Shown here one piece after another: positions 21,120-34,491 of a stretch of DNA of 64,000 nucleotides. The notes under the pieces were generated by a model. That model did not search any database. It was not told the origin of the DNA and saw only the letters and a list, made by a program, of their open reading frames with translations. The DNA comes from Annona cherimola (taxonomy: Eukaryota > Streptophyta > Magnoliopsida > Magnoliales > Annonaceae). The stretch spans positions 40,651,452 to 40,715,451 of the forward strand of contig CM059972.1 in assembly GCA_030490835.1 (NCBI GenBank), written 5' to 3'. How positions within the stretch are numbered: the first letter of the stretch is position 1; each line of letters starts with the position of its first letter. The translations under genes were made by a program, and so were the position numbers.

Positions 21120-22155
21120 TGTAATAACCTGAGTACTGGCAACTATATAAATAGATTGTTGTAGATGAGATTTAACTGGTAGATTTAGATGAGTTGTGAA
21201 AATGGGCCTAATTGTATAGTTAAGCCCAAAAGAATTGTGATGACGAAAACGATTGAGGATTCTTAATGAAAACTATGATTTTTATGAGAATGATTTTAGA
21301 CATGATTAAAATGTTTTTGTGATGCTTGGGAATGAATTTCATATGATAATTTTGAGAATTGAGTCATTTGAGGCTCATAGTGAAAAATCATAGGTAATGA
21401 ACTTGTTGTGCAAAATTTTGATATAGAACATAATGACTTCTAGCATGGATAAGATTGTAGATGTATTTGTGATTTGTGAGAAATAATTTTGGAGACGTGA
21501 AAGATAATATACGTAATGGGGGCAAATGAGACCCATAATAGAGGCAAAATAGCTAAAGAGTTGAGTTGATGGTTCAAACTTTGTATAAGATATGTTTTGA
21601 GTAATAGATGATATAAATGTGATTTTATAATAATAATAGATGTGTGTGAATAATTGAGTTGGTGTTGGGAATGTTTTAGGATGTTATGACTAGTTATTTT
21701 GTGAATGAGTGAAAGTTGTCGGTAAAGTTGTGTAGTAAAATACATGTAAAATTTTATGATAACGGAATTTTGAGCTGAAAATTTGTGGAGAGATAGAACA
21801 TGAAGTTATTAATCCAATTCAAAAAGAATCACTCAATTGGAGTTGTCTACAGAAATTTATGGGTAAAATAGTGCAACATAGTTGAAAACGGGTCATTTAT
21901 GAGCCCACACGGCCCAAACGGTGACAACACGGCCCAACTTGCTATTTTAAACATGGGAAGGGGTTTAAACCCTCCCTATTTTATGTTATTTCTTTCCCTT
22001 TTTCCTCCCCATGACTCTAGCTCTTTAAACCCATGAAAAATCGCTCAAAGGTGCTTGGATTCATGATGTTTTTGCATCAAGGAAGCTTCTTGAATCAAGG
22101 AGAGAGCTTGGAACTTAGGAGAACTTGAAGATTTTTCGGTGAAATTGAATGTGAG

Positions 22156-22161
22156 GTAAGT
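22156..22161 (+). promoter_or_regulatory. Splice-donor-like site in LTR leader
   Basis: GAGGTAAGTAGG lies downstream of the presumed leader, at the same relative place as donors in five sibling LTRs. Confidence 0.5.
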
Positions 22162-22330
22162 AGGCTATTTTCTTTTGAATCCAAGCATGGATTTGACCTA
22201 GAATCATATTGTTTTTGTGATTGTTTGTGGGCACTGTGTTTGTTTTTGTGATTTGGATGAATTGTTGAGAGATGAGGCTTGTGTGGAGATCGTAGGGAGG
22301 TTGGAAATTGGGAGTTTTGATAAAAATACA

Positions 22331-23360
22331 TGTAAAGGATGAAATGAAAGTGTTTAAAAGTGATTTGATCTAATTTTATGTGTTGGAAAGTGTTTAAGTG
22401 AGTTTAGTTTGATTTTTATGTGTTGCATATAAGGTGTTTATTGAAATGCCCAAGTGAGCTTCATGCCTAGAAACCATGTATGAATGGATTCGTAAAACCT
22501 TAATAATGTGAATAATGTGTTGCAAATACTTGGGGGCATATGTGATGTTGAATTATTTGGATTGAAAATTGTGATGGGTTGATGAATATGAGTTGTATAA
22601 ATTGAAATGGGATTTGAACTTTGTGCTCGAGGATATTGTTGAATATTTATTGGAATTTAAGGGAGACATATGTAAGGGATGAAATGGAAGTGTTTAAAAG
22701 TGGTTTTGTATGATATTATTATGTTTTGGGTGGAATCCCATGAATTGTAAGTTATTTTAGCTTAATTTTCATATGTTGCTACAATGTGTTTGTTGAAATG
22801 CCTAAGTGGGGTATAATGCTTGAAAATCATGTATAAATGAATGTGTAGAACCTTAATGATGTAAATAACATGTTTTAAATTCTTGGGGGCATATGTAATA
22901 TTGAATTATTTGGAACGTAAGTTGTGACGGGCTTAATGAATATGAGTTGTATGAATTGATATGGGATTTGAGCTTTGTGCTTTAGGATATTGTTAGATGT
23001 TTGTTGGAATTTGATGGAGATACATGTAAGGAAAAAAATGGAAGTGTTTAGAAGTGGTTTTGTATGATGTTAATATGCGTTGGGTGGAATCCCACAAATG
23101 TTGAATAAGTTTTGTTTGATATTCACACCTTGCCTATAAGGTATTTGTTGAAATGGCCAAGTGAAGCTAAATGCCCAGAAACCATATATAAATGAATGAG
23201 TAGAACCTTAATGATGTGAATAATGTGTTGCAAATGATTTGAGGTATATGGGATGTTGAATTATTTGGAATGGAACTTGTGATGGGCATGGTAAATATAG
23301 GTTGTATGAATTGAAATGGGTTTGAACTTGTGCTTGAGGATAGTTGGATGAATATTAAAA
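22331..23360. repeat. Three tandem copies of about 345 bp inside the LTR
   Basis: Units start near 22331, 22669 and 23025 with tgtaaaggatgaaatg-like sequence, and each contains gtgttgaattatttgga-like and gaattgaaatgggatttgaa-like blocks. They are diverged by many substitutions, so the expansion is old. Confidence 0.85.
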
Positions 23361-24043
23361 TTGTGTAATTCCTATTTGAAATGGGAATAGAGGCTTGGTT
23401 GGAATGACGAATGAGAAGCTAATGGCATGATGTGATTGTGTGGGGCTATGAGAGCCTAGTGTTTGCATTGCATGTCATGACATGACATATGATGAATTTG
23501 GCATGGATCTGTTGTTATTTTTACCGAACGCACCTACTTACTGAGTTTTCCCAACTCACATGTTTATTTTTAACATTTTAGTGGGACTAATACTGCAGGT
23601 GCTTAGTTATAAGCTATGTTCTCAAGCTAATAGGGAATGTTCCTTGTATAAGTCATTTTAGATTTGGGTTATAGTGATTTGAGGCTCATGTATCTATAAG
23701 ATATGATATATACCATATGATTAGTTGTGAAAGGTATTTGTATATTGGAAATAAGTCATAGATGCATGGCCTATTGAGATCTTATTAATGTATTTGGAAA
23801 TTGTGAATGTATATTTTACTTCCTTTGAGATGTGAATGATGAAAATAATTATAATTCAATTGATTTTTATCGTTATATGTGTAATTGGTGAATTAGTTGT
23901 GGATATCCAGGGTTGCCACAGGTGGATTTTTTTATACAAATGTGGTCCTTCATTTTTTAAATTATGGTAGATCCTGGGGAGATATTATCGGATCTCTATT
24001 GTAGTGACCACCGGTTTGGGGTGGTGGTCGGTGGGGTGCTACA

Positions 24044-24624
24044 TTTAGCTAGTGAATCTCTAACTATTTGCTAATGAATTATTTAATTTACTTAAGATTT
24101 CATCTTGTTGAAATGTTAAACTTATAGTCTCATCCTAAAAGTGTGGATCTTCCTGTGCTATTGCGTTTAATTGTGTTTGAAAATCCAAATGACTAGCTGG
24201 GATGACACTTGGTTGGCTACTAATTTCATCTATCTTCCTAGTGACTTCTACTAGCATGTTCGTTTTACTTTCCATCATAGCAAGAGATTGTTATTGAGCA
24301 GCAATGGCTGTGCTGAATGTCTCCTTTAATTTTTCAAACTTTCTTCAAAATTATCTGATTGAGGAGATTGTTAGTAATTCAGTTGATTTGATAAAAAAAA
24401 TTCTTTCATGGGGGATTTGGTTGCAAATATATATTTTCATAATGGTCAAATCGATATTGTTACTACAAAAATTGACTTTCTAGATTAGAAATGGTTTGAT
24501 GGCTATTAAGGATTAATTGTTTTCTTTAAATTTCTCATTATAGTTGTAAGTTTTAGGAGAAGATAGGTTATGATGTTGAGGTAATGAAAAATTTTCTTCA
24601 TGATATAAAAGTGACCCATATGTA
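24044..24624 (-). pseudogene. Degenerate Ty3-type gag tail (host of two solo LTRs)
   Basis: Minus-strand translation between stops gives SDNFEESLKNLKETFSTAIA, MMESKTNMLVEVTRKIDEIS and DFQTQLNAIAQEDPHF, a pattern like the region after the zinc knuckle in Athila-type gag proteins (a series of short helices before the polyprotein linker). It is interrupted at 24624 by a solo LTR and resumes at 28491. The family assignment is tentative. Confidence 0.4.
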
Positions 24625-27600
24625 TGTGGCGCCCCAACCCAAGAATCACATCCTAAGCCTTACTCCAGGACCGTTATTGATTTTTAACGTGATCAAGATT
24701 ATTGCCCTGTCTCAGGGCAAGATTTATTAGATATTTATCCATTTAGTCTTTACTCCTTAAGAGTTAATATCATCATATACATTTCATTTTTCACCATTTT
24801 GCCCATCTAAGCCATTATTAAATCCTGATATACACATGTTATCTCTTAGAAATCATATTTATTCATAACATGGCAAAACATTCATCTAACACTTGTCCAT
24901 AAATTTTTTTTAATAATACACGATAGTGTAAATCTCATACATTCATCAAAGAAGTTATATAAACCATTATATAACCATTCATCCATAAAATCATACACAG
25001 GCATTCATTAAAATTCTCCTTCTTTGTCGTTTAACCTGTGCTCCTTTGCCACGTCCTTCTTTTCACATGTCTTAGGGTTTGGAAAACAAAACGTGAGTCG
25101 AAACTCAATGAGCAAGCGACATAATTTTCAGGCAATTCATTTTGCAGGCAACATTTTTCATTTAAAAACATCTTGGAAAATAACATTATACCCACTCGTG
25201 GGTATATCATGAAAACATAATCCTTATACCCATCACGGGTACATTGTCTATAATGCAATACATTATCATAAAACATGAACATCATAGGATGGAAGCTAGC
25301 TAGGCGACCATCCGTCTCCGTCTTCTCCCATCTCAGGGAGGGCGCCGCCGGCCTTAGGCCTATCTTAGCGACTTGGTCACACCAAAGGGGGACGATTGGT
25401 CCGCTTATACCTTTGAGGTGGACCTAATGCCTAATGCACATGAACTTGTCATAAATATGATCTTTAACATGCTAGTATGATTTTTCATACATAAACTCTC
25501 GAATCATCATTTTGCATCAACATTTGATAAAACATTGGGGAAATCATTTATCACAAGTTAAAACAGCAATTCACACATATTGATATAAAGAAATGGCCAT
25601 ACTTTAAAAACTTAGAAATAATTTCAACAATCATTTGCTAAATAATTCAAGGCATTTAAAATATCATTAGCAAACATTTTATCATATTTTTGTGAAAGCA
25701 AAAATCCTTTAGAAAGTTGCTTGCTTACTTGCGTCACTCCTAGTCAACATTTTCTTTGCCTTTGCCTATACACATAAGAATGATGTTGCATTTATATAAT
25801 TCTCATTTTCTTGGATACAACTTAGTTTTCCAACCCATTAATCATTAATATACATAATCCACTTGAATTTTCAAGTCGGGTATCATACATAGCACGTACT
25901 TATGCATCATACCATCAATTCATTCCATTCCAAGTTCTATACCCTATGTAGGGTAAATTTTCATAAACATAAAAATCATTCATTAATTCCTCATATGGAG
26001 GTTCATTGTCTTCCATTCATCATTTTTCACATTTCATATGTCGGTGCTCAATTTAAGCACATATTTGACATCTTAGGTCTCATATATTAATCTCAAAATT
26101 TGATATTATAATTAATTATAAAAAATTACCTTAATCATTCATTTCATCACATATTCATGCATTTTTATATTTTAACAAATTATATAAGTCATTTATCATT
26201 CATTCATACATATCCTTTCATGTATACCCATCTTACAACACATAATATGTGTTTCTTAAAAATTTCAAAACAGTAACTTGCCTCCTAATTTGACATGATT
26301 AAACCCCTTAATTAGCACATAACTTAGGATATATTTATGGAATTTTAATCCATTAATCGTAGGGTCCAAAACAGCAACTTTGGGACCCCTTTTTCACACT
26401 TTCAATGTCTCTTTTGACACTTAAATCTCAACAGATTTTTAACCCATTAATTCGAGCCATTAATCATGATTTTCTTATTCCAAATTTAGGGTGATATCAC
26501 ATATTTAAAGTCCTTAAATTGTTTGCTTACAAAATAACAACTTCCATACATGTTTTGGGTACCCTTTTGCACCCCTTTGGACGTCCACATATGTATGCCT
26601 AAAATTTCAGATTTTGGGCAATCCTTCCCAATCCTTTTTGGACATCCCAAGTACCCTTAATTTCGGGTACTTTACCCTCTTATCTTTCCATGTATCAATT
26701 CATGCATCATACACATCACAAAAGGGTGAAAATCGGGTCAAATTGTTAACCCTAAGTTCCATCCTTTCTAGGGTTCATGTCTTATACCCAAATTAACATA
26801 TAAAATTTATAAAATCATGATTCATAATTTAATCATGAAAATAATTCAAAAAAGAAACTTCACATGAGGAATTAAGAAAATTCCAGCTAGGTTTAATGAC
26901 CCATATCATCTCTAACCTCCGACTTAACCTCTTTAAACCCTTGAATTCATTCCTTTCATTCAATTCTCATTCAATACCCTAATTAAGGAAATCATAAATC
27001 ATCCTTTAAGGGTTCATTATGAATCAAATTCATGACCCATAAATAGAGGTAAGAAACTTAGAGTTAAATGATCCAAAACTCAATCCATACTTACTTGAAT
27101 CTAAGCAACCTTTGATCCAATTTTTTCCAACTTGGATTTTTCTCTTTTCTTTCTCTTTTTCCTTCTCCTTTTCTTTCTTTGCTTGTTGGTTTGGGGACAT
27201 CCCAGTTGCTGCCTCTTTTTGGAGAATTTTCTCCTTGAACTTTTTCTCTCTCTAACCCTCTCACTTGGAACGTCCAATGCCCCTTTTATGCCCTTGATTT
27301 TTCAGATTTTTGGGCCTACCTTGCCACGTCATTTGGAGGGTAATTTATGTGCATATTATCCCTTGATGTGTTGGCTTAATCATATCCAAGTAAAATGTGT
27401 ATTTATCTTATGTAAAAAATCATCAAATCTTAGCTCAATTAGAGCCTGCGTTGCTGTCTACTATTCATCAAATCCGCATGGCCTCGATTTTGGCATCTTT
27501 TGCCACAAAAATCAACCTTGATTTAATGGAAATTACTTACCCTAGCTATCTAGGTTAATTAGATGCATATTTTGTATTTAAAAAAAATCAAAAATGCATG

Positions 27601-28485
27601 TTTAGCCAACCTTGGGCGTTACCATGCTTGCCACCTTTCCAAGCCTCTCAAGGCTACACCATTATCCTTTTTCTCATACATTCCAAGCCTCTCAAGGCTA
27701 CACCATTAGCCTTTTTCTCATGCACTAATCCTCTTGATTTTTCAAGGATTTTAGCGTTTTAGGTAATTCATAACATTCACTCAAAATTCCTCTTGTGTGA
27801 CATCTCATATAAGCCATAACTCACTTCATTAAAGCTCTTGCTTTATCATTAATATAATGCCACTTTATGGAACCCAAAGTCAAAGTCTTTCGTCACTTTG
27901 TGATTAAGTATGTTCTTATAATAATTAGCTTAATCAAATCCTTCCATAACGTTAACCATAAAGTTTTATCCGTTTATGTCAAATTTCATCTCAAAATAAC
28001 CTTTCTATCTCAAGTTATGGTCATTTGAGTTTAACTTGTGGATTTGGGTTGAAAATAAATAATTATCTTCCTAATCCCATCATAATTTTCATAATCCAAT
28101 TCTTTCATAATATTGGGCACATAATCATGTGCTTACCTTTCAAATTTCATCTCAATCCACCTTATAGGCGCCAAGTTATGAATTTTCTAACATTTATTAC
28201 CTTAATTCCATAATTATCATTTTAATCTCTATTAATTAAATCATGATAAATGAAATAATTATTCATTGCATATTGATATTTTCAATCCTCATTAGGTCGC
28301 TTTAATCATATTAACCCACACTGGGCTATGACGATTAATTTTAAGCACCATTCCTTAATCATTAGCCCTAATTGAATTTCGATCATCAAGTCATTAAATC
28401 GTTCATAAATCAATAAAATAATACATAATTCATGTTTACATGTCAAATGCACATGTATGATTCCTATTTTTGTCCGGGTATCACA
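24625..28485 (-). mobile_element. Solo long LTR, family A, 3.9 kb
   Basis: Plus-strand ends TGTGGCGCCCC at 24625 and CGGGTATCACA at 28485; ATGTA flanks both sides (24620-24624, 28486-28490). LTR sense is minus, with TATA-like CATAAAAGG on minus near 27285 and a donor ACTTAC at 27089-27094. It holds the GC-rich module at 25295-25420 and hairpins at 25187-25240. A 54-bp duplication (ccaagcctctcaaggctaca) lies at 27637 and 27689. Reading frames inside, such as 27132-27521, overlap the leader and have no coding support. Confidence 0.92.
25187..25240. repeat. Two perfect hairpins in the LTR
   Basis: TATACCCACTCGTGGGTATA at 25187-25206 has a 9-bp stem and a 2-base loop. TACCCATCACGGGTA near 25226-25240 has a 5-bp stem. 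Other copies have hairpins with different stem sequence at the same relative position. Confidence 0.75.
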
Positions 28486-28565
28486 ATGTATGTTCATAAA
28501 AATTAGATTCACATTGATAATATGAAAATTGACTTTGCATAGGTGGCCAGGAGGATAATGAATAA
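28486..28565. other. Sliver of host sequence between two solo LTRs
   Basis: 28486-28490 is the ATGTA duplication and 28561-28565 is AATAA, the left duplication of the next LTR. The 70 bases between join 24624 to 31928 once both LTRs are removed. Confidence 0.8.
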
Positions 28566-31500
28566 TGTAGCGCCCCAAACCGAGACGTCACTTCCTTACC
28601 TCAAGATCTATCAATTGGTAAATGTGAATCAGGATTGTTGCCCTGATCAAGCGGCGGGATTTTAATTGGAACTCGTCCAAATTTTTTTTCGTTTCTTCAT
28701 TCATCATCATTTCATTTATAACATAAGCAATGGTACACTTGTACATATCCATTTTATAATTTCTCAACATGTACTTATACATTATAGGCCCTCTTGACCT
28801 AATCATGACATTTCCATTGCATACATACATCTATTCGATCATTAGTTCACCTAGAACTCGGAACTTTAAACAAGTTCACTTATACATCAACATACCTGAA
28901 TACTTCCATTCATATCATTCCACTCACCATGGCTAATCCTTTTAGCCCACATGGTACTATCTCGTACCTTTTCTCCATTTCTTAGGTCCTCGACCGCTTG
29001 AGTCTTCCACTACCTGTCTGAGGTTTGGAAAACAAAACGTGAGTGATAACTTAGTAAGCAAGCATTTTGGGGCAAGACTTTCCGTGAAAATCTTTTCTTA
29101 AAATATTTTTCTCATAAATCATTTTGGCCAGGGGACATTGTATATCCCAAAGCATCTTAATATAAATCATATTTGACAATGGACATTCTCATGTCCACGA
29201 AAAGATGTTTTTCCATATAAATCATTTTGACACTGGACGTTCATACGTCCTGAAACATTTTTCCACTTAAACCTTGTTGGAAATGGACGTTTATACGTCC
29301 TAAAATGGTTTTCACATAAACACTTTGATAAAAATTTCACAAACTTTGGATGTGCAAATTCATCATTTCCATTGATGACGTTATCCTTCATGTGACGGTA
29401 CGCTAGCACGGGGAACCCTCTTTCATGACATGATCCTTTCCATCTTTGGCGCCGGACCTTCCGACTTGGCAACGTCAAGGGGGACTCCTTGTCCACTTAC
29501 TACCTTGACTAACCTACTTGATTTCCATTCCATGCATGACTTTTAGTCACCCCGGCATTATATACCCTCTTACACATGGAACTTGTCATTCTCATGTAGA
29601 GAATTCTTTGCACCATCCCTTTGAAACGTCGTATAAATTCATGTTTCATCACATTTCAAGCATAATTGCGAAACCATAAGCAATCATTTACTTCAATAGA
29701 AATAAACATTTCAATACACATATAAATAAGGAATGACCATCCTTAAATACCTTGTAATGAAAAACTTGTGGCTTTTCATTAAAGCCGTCATGTTCAAAAC
29801 TTGTGGCTTTTCATTAAAGCCATCATTTTCAAAACTTGTGCTTGCCCATTCATTTAAACATAATCATAAACATTTCAATCACACATCATCATATAGAAAG
29901 AAAACATCATTTTAGAAAGTTTGCTTGCTTACCTGAGATCGCCATAATCCCTTTCCTTCCATTCTTTTCCTTGCCTTTGCCTAAATAAATGAAAATAACA
30001 TTTCATTTATTTGCATCGTCTTCAAATACTTATATTCCTTAGGTTTTCTAACCTACATAAGTTCATCTAATTTAACCCACTTGTCCTTCAAGTCGGGTGT
30101 TCATACTTATCTCTTCATATATGTTCATTTATCTATACATAAATCATGTGTTTCTTAAAATTTTTCAACACAACAACTTGTCTCTAATTTCAGCATGATT
30201 AAACCTCTTAATTAACCTATAATTTAGGGTTTAATTTCGGATTTATAATCCATTCATCATAGGGTTCGAAAACAACAACATTAGAACCCGTTTTTCCATC
30301 ATTTCAACGCCTGTTTTGACACTTAATTCAAAACAGATTTCTAATCAATAAATTTCAGAAAATAATCCCACTTTTCTTAGTCCAAATTTAGGTTATTAAC
30401 ATATATATCAATTTGGATCATTTCTACATAGGTTTCATATTTCTTTTTAATTTTTTCTCCAACTATCCACATATGCTGAAATCAGGCGTACTGAAATCTC
30501 AAAATCTTGAATTAATATAAAATCAAGTAGTTTTGATATGAAATTTATACCATACCTTAATAACTAAATTATTTTGGTATTTTTACTCTGCTGGACAGCA
30601 GCACCCCTTTCCAGACAGCCTTAATCATGTTAATTATGGGGCATATTTATGCCCATAAAAACCTAATTTTTATTTTATTAGTGTGATCCTCAATATGTCT
30701 TATATATCCTATAAAGTTTTTACCCTAAAATTAGTTGTATAAAAATTATTAAAAATCATTTTCTATAGCTGATCCTGTCACCCGTTCTACCCTGTTTAGG
30801 TTGATCTTCTCGGATTTTTAATTTGCAACGTGCTTATCCTTTTAAGCTGAAAATTAGGTAGTTCCTTAATCACCTAATAATTATTCTTCCAAAAACTTTT
30901 CATGCTAAAATTCATCCATTTACTATTCCGTTCATATTTTAGTTTAGAACATCATATAACTTCCAGATTTGAGGCATAAAATCAAGATTAACATATACTT
31001 ACTTGATTAATTGATAATCCCTCCATTGAGCACTTGAAATTCCCTTCTTTTCCTCTCCTCCTTGCTGGGTTTGACGTGCCCTAGTTGTGGCCCTTGGAGA
31101 AAATTTCCATTTTTCTTTTATTTTTTCTCTCTTCTCTCTCTCCTTCTCTCTCTCTCTCTCTCTCCTTCTCCCCTGCTGGAAATGGCAGTCATGCTCCCCC
31201 ATTTCCTCCTTTTATTTGCTACTTTTCTTAGTGCCCAAGTAACCCCTTATGAATTTTAGTAAATTCCATTTTCACTTTCCACAATTACCCTTATTTATTT
31301 AGCTCTTAAGCAACTTGTTACTTGCTCTCAAAGAAATCAACTTTCCATGATCATTAGCTTAATCCAGTCCATTCATCTCATAGATTTCATAATTTTATTC
31401 CATCGTTTCAAATTTCATCTCAATCCGACGTTTCTACGTCAATTATGACCACTTGAATTTATCTTTTGAATTTGGGATAAAAATAATTAATTATCACCCT

Positions 31501-31922
31501 AATCCCATCATGATTCCCTTAATCCAATCCATCCATAATATCGAGTCCACCGTTGTGAGCTTACCTTTCAAATTTCATCGAAATCCGCCCTGTAGACGTC
31601 AAGTTATGAATTTTCTATCATTTTTCACCTTAATTCCATAATTACATTTTAATCTCTATAAATTAAATCATGATTATTAACATGATTATTCATGACACCT
31701 TGTCACCTTTAAATCCTCATTAAGCCCCTCAGGTCATACCAACTCACTTTGGGCTTCGGCGATTACATTTTTAATCACCATTCTTAATTAAACCTTAATT
31801 GCAAAATATCATTAAATCATAAAATCATCCATAAATTATTTAAAATTCATTTAAATCACATATAAATCAAATATATATGTTCAATGCATACCATTGAGTC
31901 CTACATAGGTCTGGGTATCACA
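28566..31922 (-). mobile_element. Solo long LTR, family A, 3.4 kb
   Basis: Plus-strand ends TGTAGCGCCCC at 28566 and TGGGTATCACA at 31922, flanked by perfect AATAA (28561-28565, 31923-31927). LTR sense is minus; donor ACTTAC at 30997-31002 and a TATA-like AATAAAAGG on minus near 31208. A polypyrimidine stretch (ctctctctc) at 31125-31172 is the leader. It carries a 40-bp duplication near 29760/29800 (cttgtggcttttcattaaag) and four hairpins at 29132-29300. Confidence 0.92.
29132..29300. repeat. Array of four short hairpins, about 50 bp apart
   Basis: GGGACATTGTATATCCC near 29133, GGACATTCTCATGTCC at 29181-29196, GGACGTTCATACGTCC at 29235-29250 and GGACGTTTATACGTCC at 29285-29300. Stems are 4-6 bp; the spacers share ttccatataaatcatttt-like sequence, so the array arose by tandem duplication. 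Confidence 0.8.
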
Positions 31923-31927
31923 AATAA

Positions 31928-32152
31928 TGAGGATGAGAATGAGGTTATTGATTTATCAAAGAAGAATTAGAAATTTCCATCCATCCATCCATCATAAGTT
32001 ATATGAATTATAATTAGGCATGGAGAATTCATGATAAATTTGAATTTGTTCTTGGTTAAAAGGTGAAAATTCAGCCATGCTAGAGTATTTTCTGAAGAAG
32101 AATAAACATTTTCACAAATAAATTACTTAAGGTTGGCAAGTAAGTAATTTAA
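31928..32152. other. Remaining host sequence right of the solo LTR
   Basis: Continues the sequence interrupted at 28565. It includes three copies of catc (ccatccatccatcc). No gene recognised. Confidence 0.5.
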
Positions 32153-33095
32153 TGTGGCGCCCCAACCCAAGGCGTGTGACAAAGCCTTACTCCAAGATCA
32201 TTGTTGATTGGTAAATGTGAGTCAGGATTGTTGCCCTGATCACGTGGCGGGGTCTTAAATTGGATCTCGTCCAAATTTTTTTTTCGTTCTATTCCTTTTC
32301 CCTTCATCGTTTCATCTTTTCACATTTCACTTCATTCATCTTACAAGTGACGATACACTTGTAATTCATTGCACTTAGCGTTTTCCTTTTATTCTTATAC
32401 CTGTTCATAATCTCTTTTTGCAAATCAAATCCCTTTTTCTTTTTCTTTCATAAACGCATTTGCTTTTCACAATCTTATGGGAGTAAAATTCAAAAATTCT
32501 TTGTAAGTATTTCTTTGTGGAAGGGTCAAAAATCCTTTTTTCTTCATAAAATCTTTTAGAAATAACATCTTAAAGAACTTACTTACTTATAAGCAACTCT
32601 TAAAATCATCAACGTAAAGAATTTTCAATATTAAAAACACTTGAAAAAAATAATTATTTTAAGAAGTGTTGCTTGCTTGCAATGAAGCAATCATTGAGGC
32701 ATTTCATTAAAGTCATAATTTTCGAGACTTGTGCTTGCTCACTTGTAAGAAATTCTTGAAAGCATCATTATAAACACTTTCAATAATTTCAACACTTTGG
32801 ATGAAATCAATATTTTGAAAAGTTTGCTTGCTTACCTATGATAGCTTCAATCCCCTTCTTCCATCCTTTTCTTTGCCTTTGCCTAGATAAATGAAAATTA
32901 CATTTCATTAATATACATACAATTTCCAATGTTTGCACATCTTAGGGTTTTCCAATCTACTTAGCTTACTTCAACTAACTTAACCCACTTGTCTTTTAAT
33001 TTGGGTGTCAATTTTCCAATACACACATTGGTGTGACGTGTGCTTCCGTTTTAACCATTCTTTTCATTTTAATACCCTTATTTAGGGTAAGCTTT
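32153..33095 (-). mobile_element. Long LTR, family A, partial (outermost of three nested)
   Basis: Starts TGTGGCGCCCC at 32153 and is very similar to 28566 onward (for example the ttgcttgcttacct block near 32825 versus 29922). It is cut at 33095 by the next copy, and its other end was not found. Confidence 0.8.
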
Positions 33096-34491
33096 TGTGG
33101 CGCCCCGACCCGGGTGCCTAGAAGCCTTACTCCGGGATCTTTATTGATTGGTAAACGTGACTCAGGATTGTTGCCCTGATCTCACGGCGGGATTTTTAAA
33201 TTGGATCTCATCCAAAAAAAAAAATTCATTCCTTTTTTTTGTTTTTCATTACATAACAAACACTTATCATCAACTTTACGCATGATACTCATAATAACAT
33301 CATATCATGATATATGAACATATTCTTGACATTAATTTCACATATATTATTCATATCACAATGACTGACTTATCTACATCACAAGTTCTTTCAATCTAAA
33401 CATTTCATACATACATGTTTTGAAGATTCCATATAATCATTCATACCATATACAGATCAGTTTGTTGAAAAATTTTCTTCATACTCTTTTCCTTTCCTGC
33501 ATGGCCTGTGCGGTGCTTGTCTATGGTTGGAAAAAACAAAACATGAGTCGAAACTCAATAAGCAAGCATTTTTTCATTTTAAATGCATTTCTCACCTTTC
33601 AGCAGTAGACGCTTAACAAGCATTCGACTAGCAATTGGAGGAAACCTTTTCATAAATACCTTTCATAAACATTTCATAATCCCAATTCATGGCAAACATA
33701 TGCTTGTAAAACTTGACATATAAATTCTTTTTCCATAGATATATTTATATTCTAAAATATTTTTCATCGAAGCTCCTTTTCTTATAGGACATTGTCATGT
33801 CCTAAAATACTTTTCATAAAACCTTTTTAAGCATATGCATCATGCAATACGTCTCTGTCAATCTGATAGGTGACACTTAACAAGAGATCGTCCTTCCTTA
33901 TGAGAGAAACCCTTCCAGGTGATAGCCCACGAGCCAGGCGGCTATCCGTGTCCATCTCCGATTGCAGGGAGGGCGCCGCCGGCATTTAGCCTTATTCAAG
34001 CGACTCGGCCTATGCAAAGGGGGCCCAATTTGCAACCGCGTCCGGCTTGCATATCCTCTACAGTAGACCTAGTACATAACCCTTGTGCACACGTTTCCTT
34101 CACATTCATGTGCTAGCATGATTTTATAAAAACCGCATACCACAGCCTGTGTTCCTTTTCTAAAAGCTCGATGCTATCATGCTTTTATAAAATACTACAG
34201 AACTCAGTCTGTATTTCTTTCAAATCTTGAAAACTGGGCTTAACCCATGTTAACGAGTTATATACTCAAAACATTTTGTAAGGATGGCTAACCTTAAAAC
34301 ATTTATATTTCATAAATCATTTGAAGTATTCAAGGAAAACATTTAAAATAACAACATTTTCTAACCGTTTTTGTAAATATTTTTGAATGACAAAACGTCT
34401 TTAAAAATATTTGAAACTTTCATCTAATATCATATACTTTTGTCCACCTGTCTTATTATTCATTTCTATATGGGATAGTCTTGTATAATCC
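33096..34491 (-). mobile_element. Long LTR, family A, partial (middle of three nested)
   Basis: Starts TGTGGCGCCCCGACCC at 33096 inside the previous copy, closest to the 1116 copy. It includes the GC-rich module at about 33930-34075 and a perfect 8-bp-stem hairpin TAGGACATTGTCATGTCCTA at 33785-33804. Cut at 34491 by the next copy. Confidence 0.82.

Larger units (their letters stand above)
21120..24043 (+). mobile_element. Solo long LTR, 2.9 kb (family B)
   Basis: Starts TGTAATAACC at 21120, ends GGGGTGCTACA at 24043, flanked by perfect TTTAG duplications (21115-21119, 24044-24048). There is no internal sequence. It has the same architecture as family A: a leader with a GTAAGT donor at 22156-22161 and the cttactgagttttcccaact motif near 23538. 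Its length is raised by an internal tandem triplication. Its closest relatives in the window are the family A LTRs, with which it shares the last bases. Confidence 0.9.

Noticed and set aside
27132..27521. 129-codon plus-strand frame starting with a hydrophobic run
   Set aside because: The run is the pyrimidine-rich antisense of the LTR leader; the frame lies within a solo LTR and is not kept in siblings.
29132..29300. Regularly spaced short repeats as a CRISPR array
   Set aside because: Only four imperfect units with related spacers in a plant LTR; no identical repeats or associated genes.
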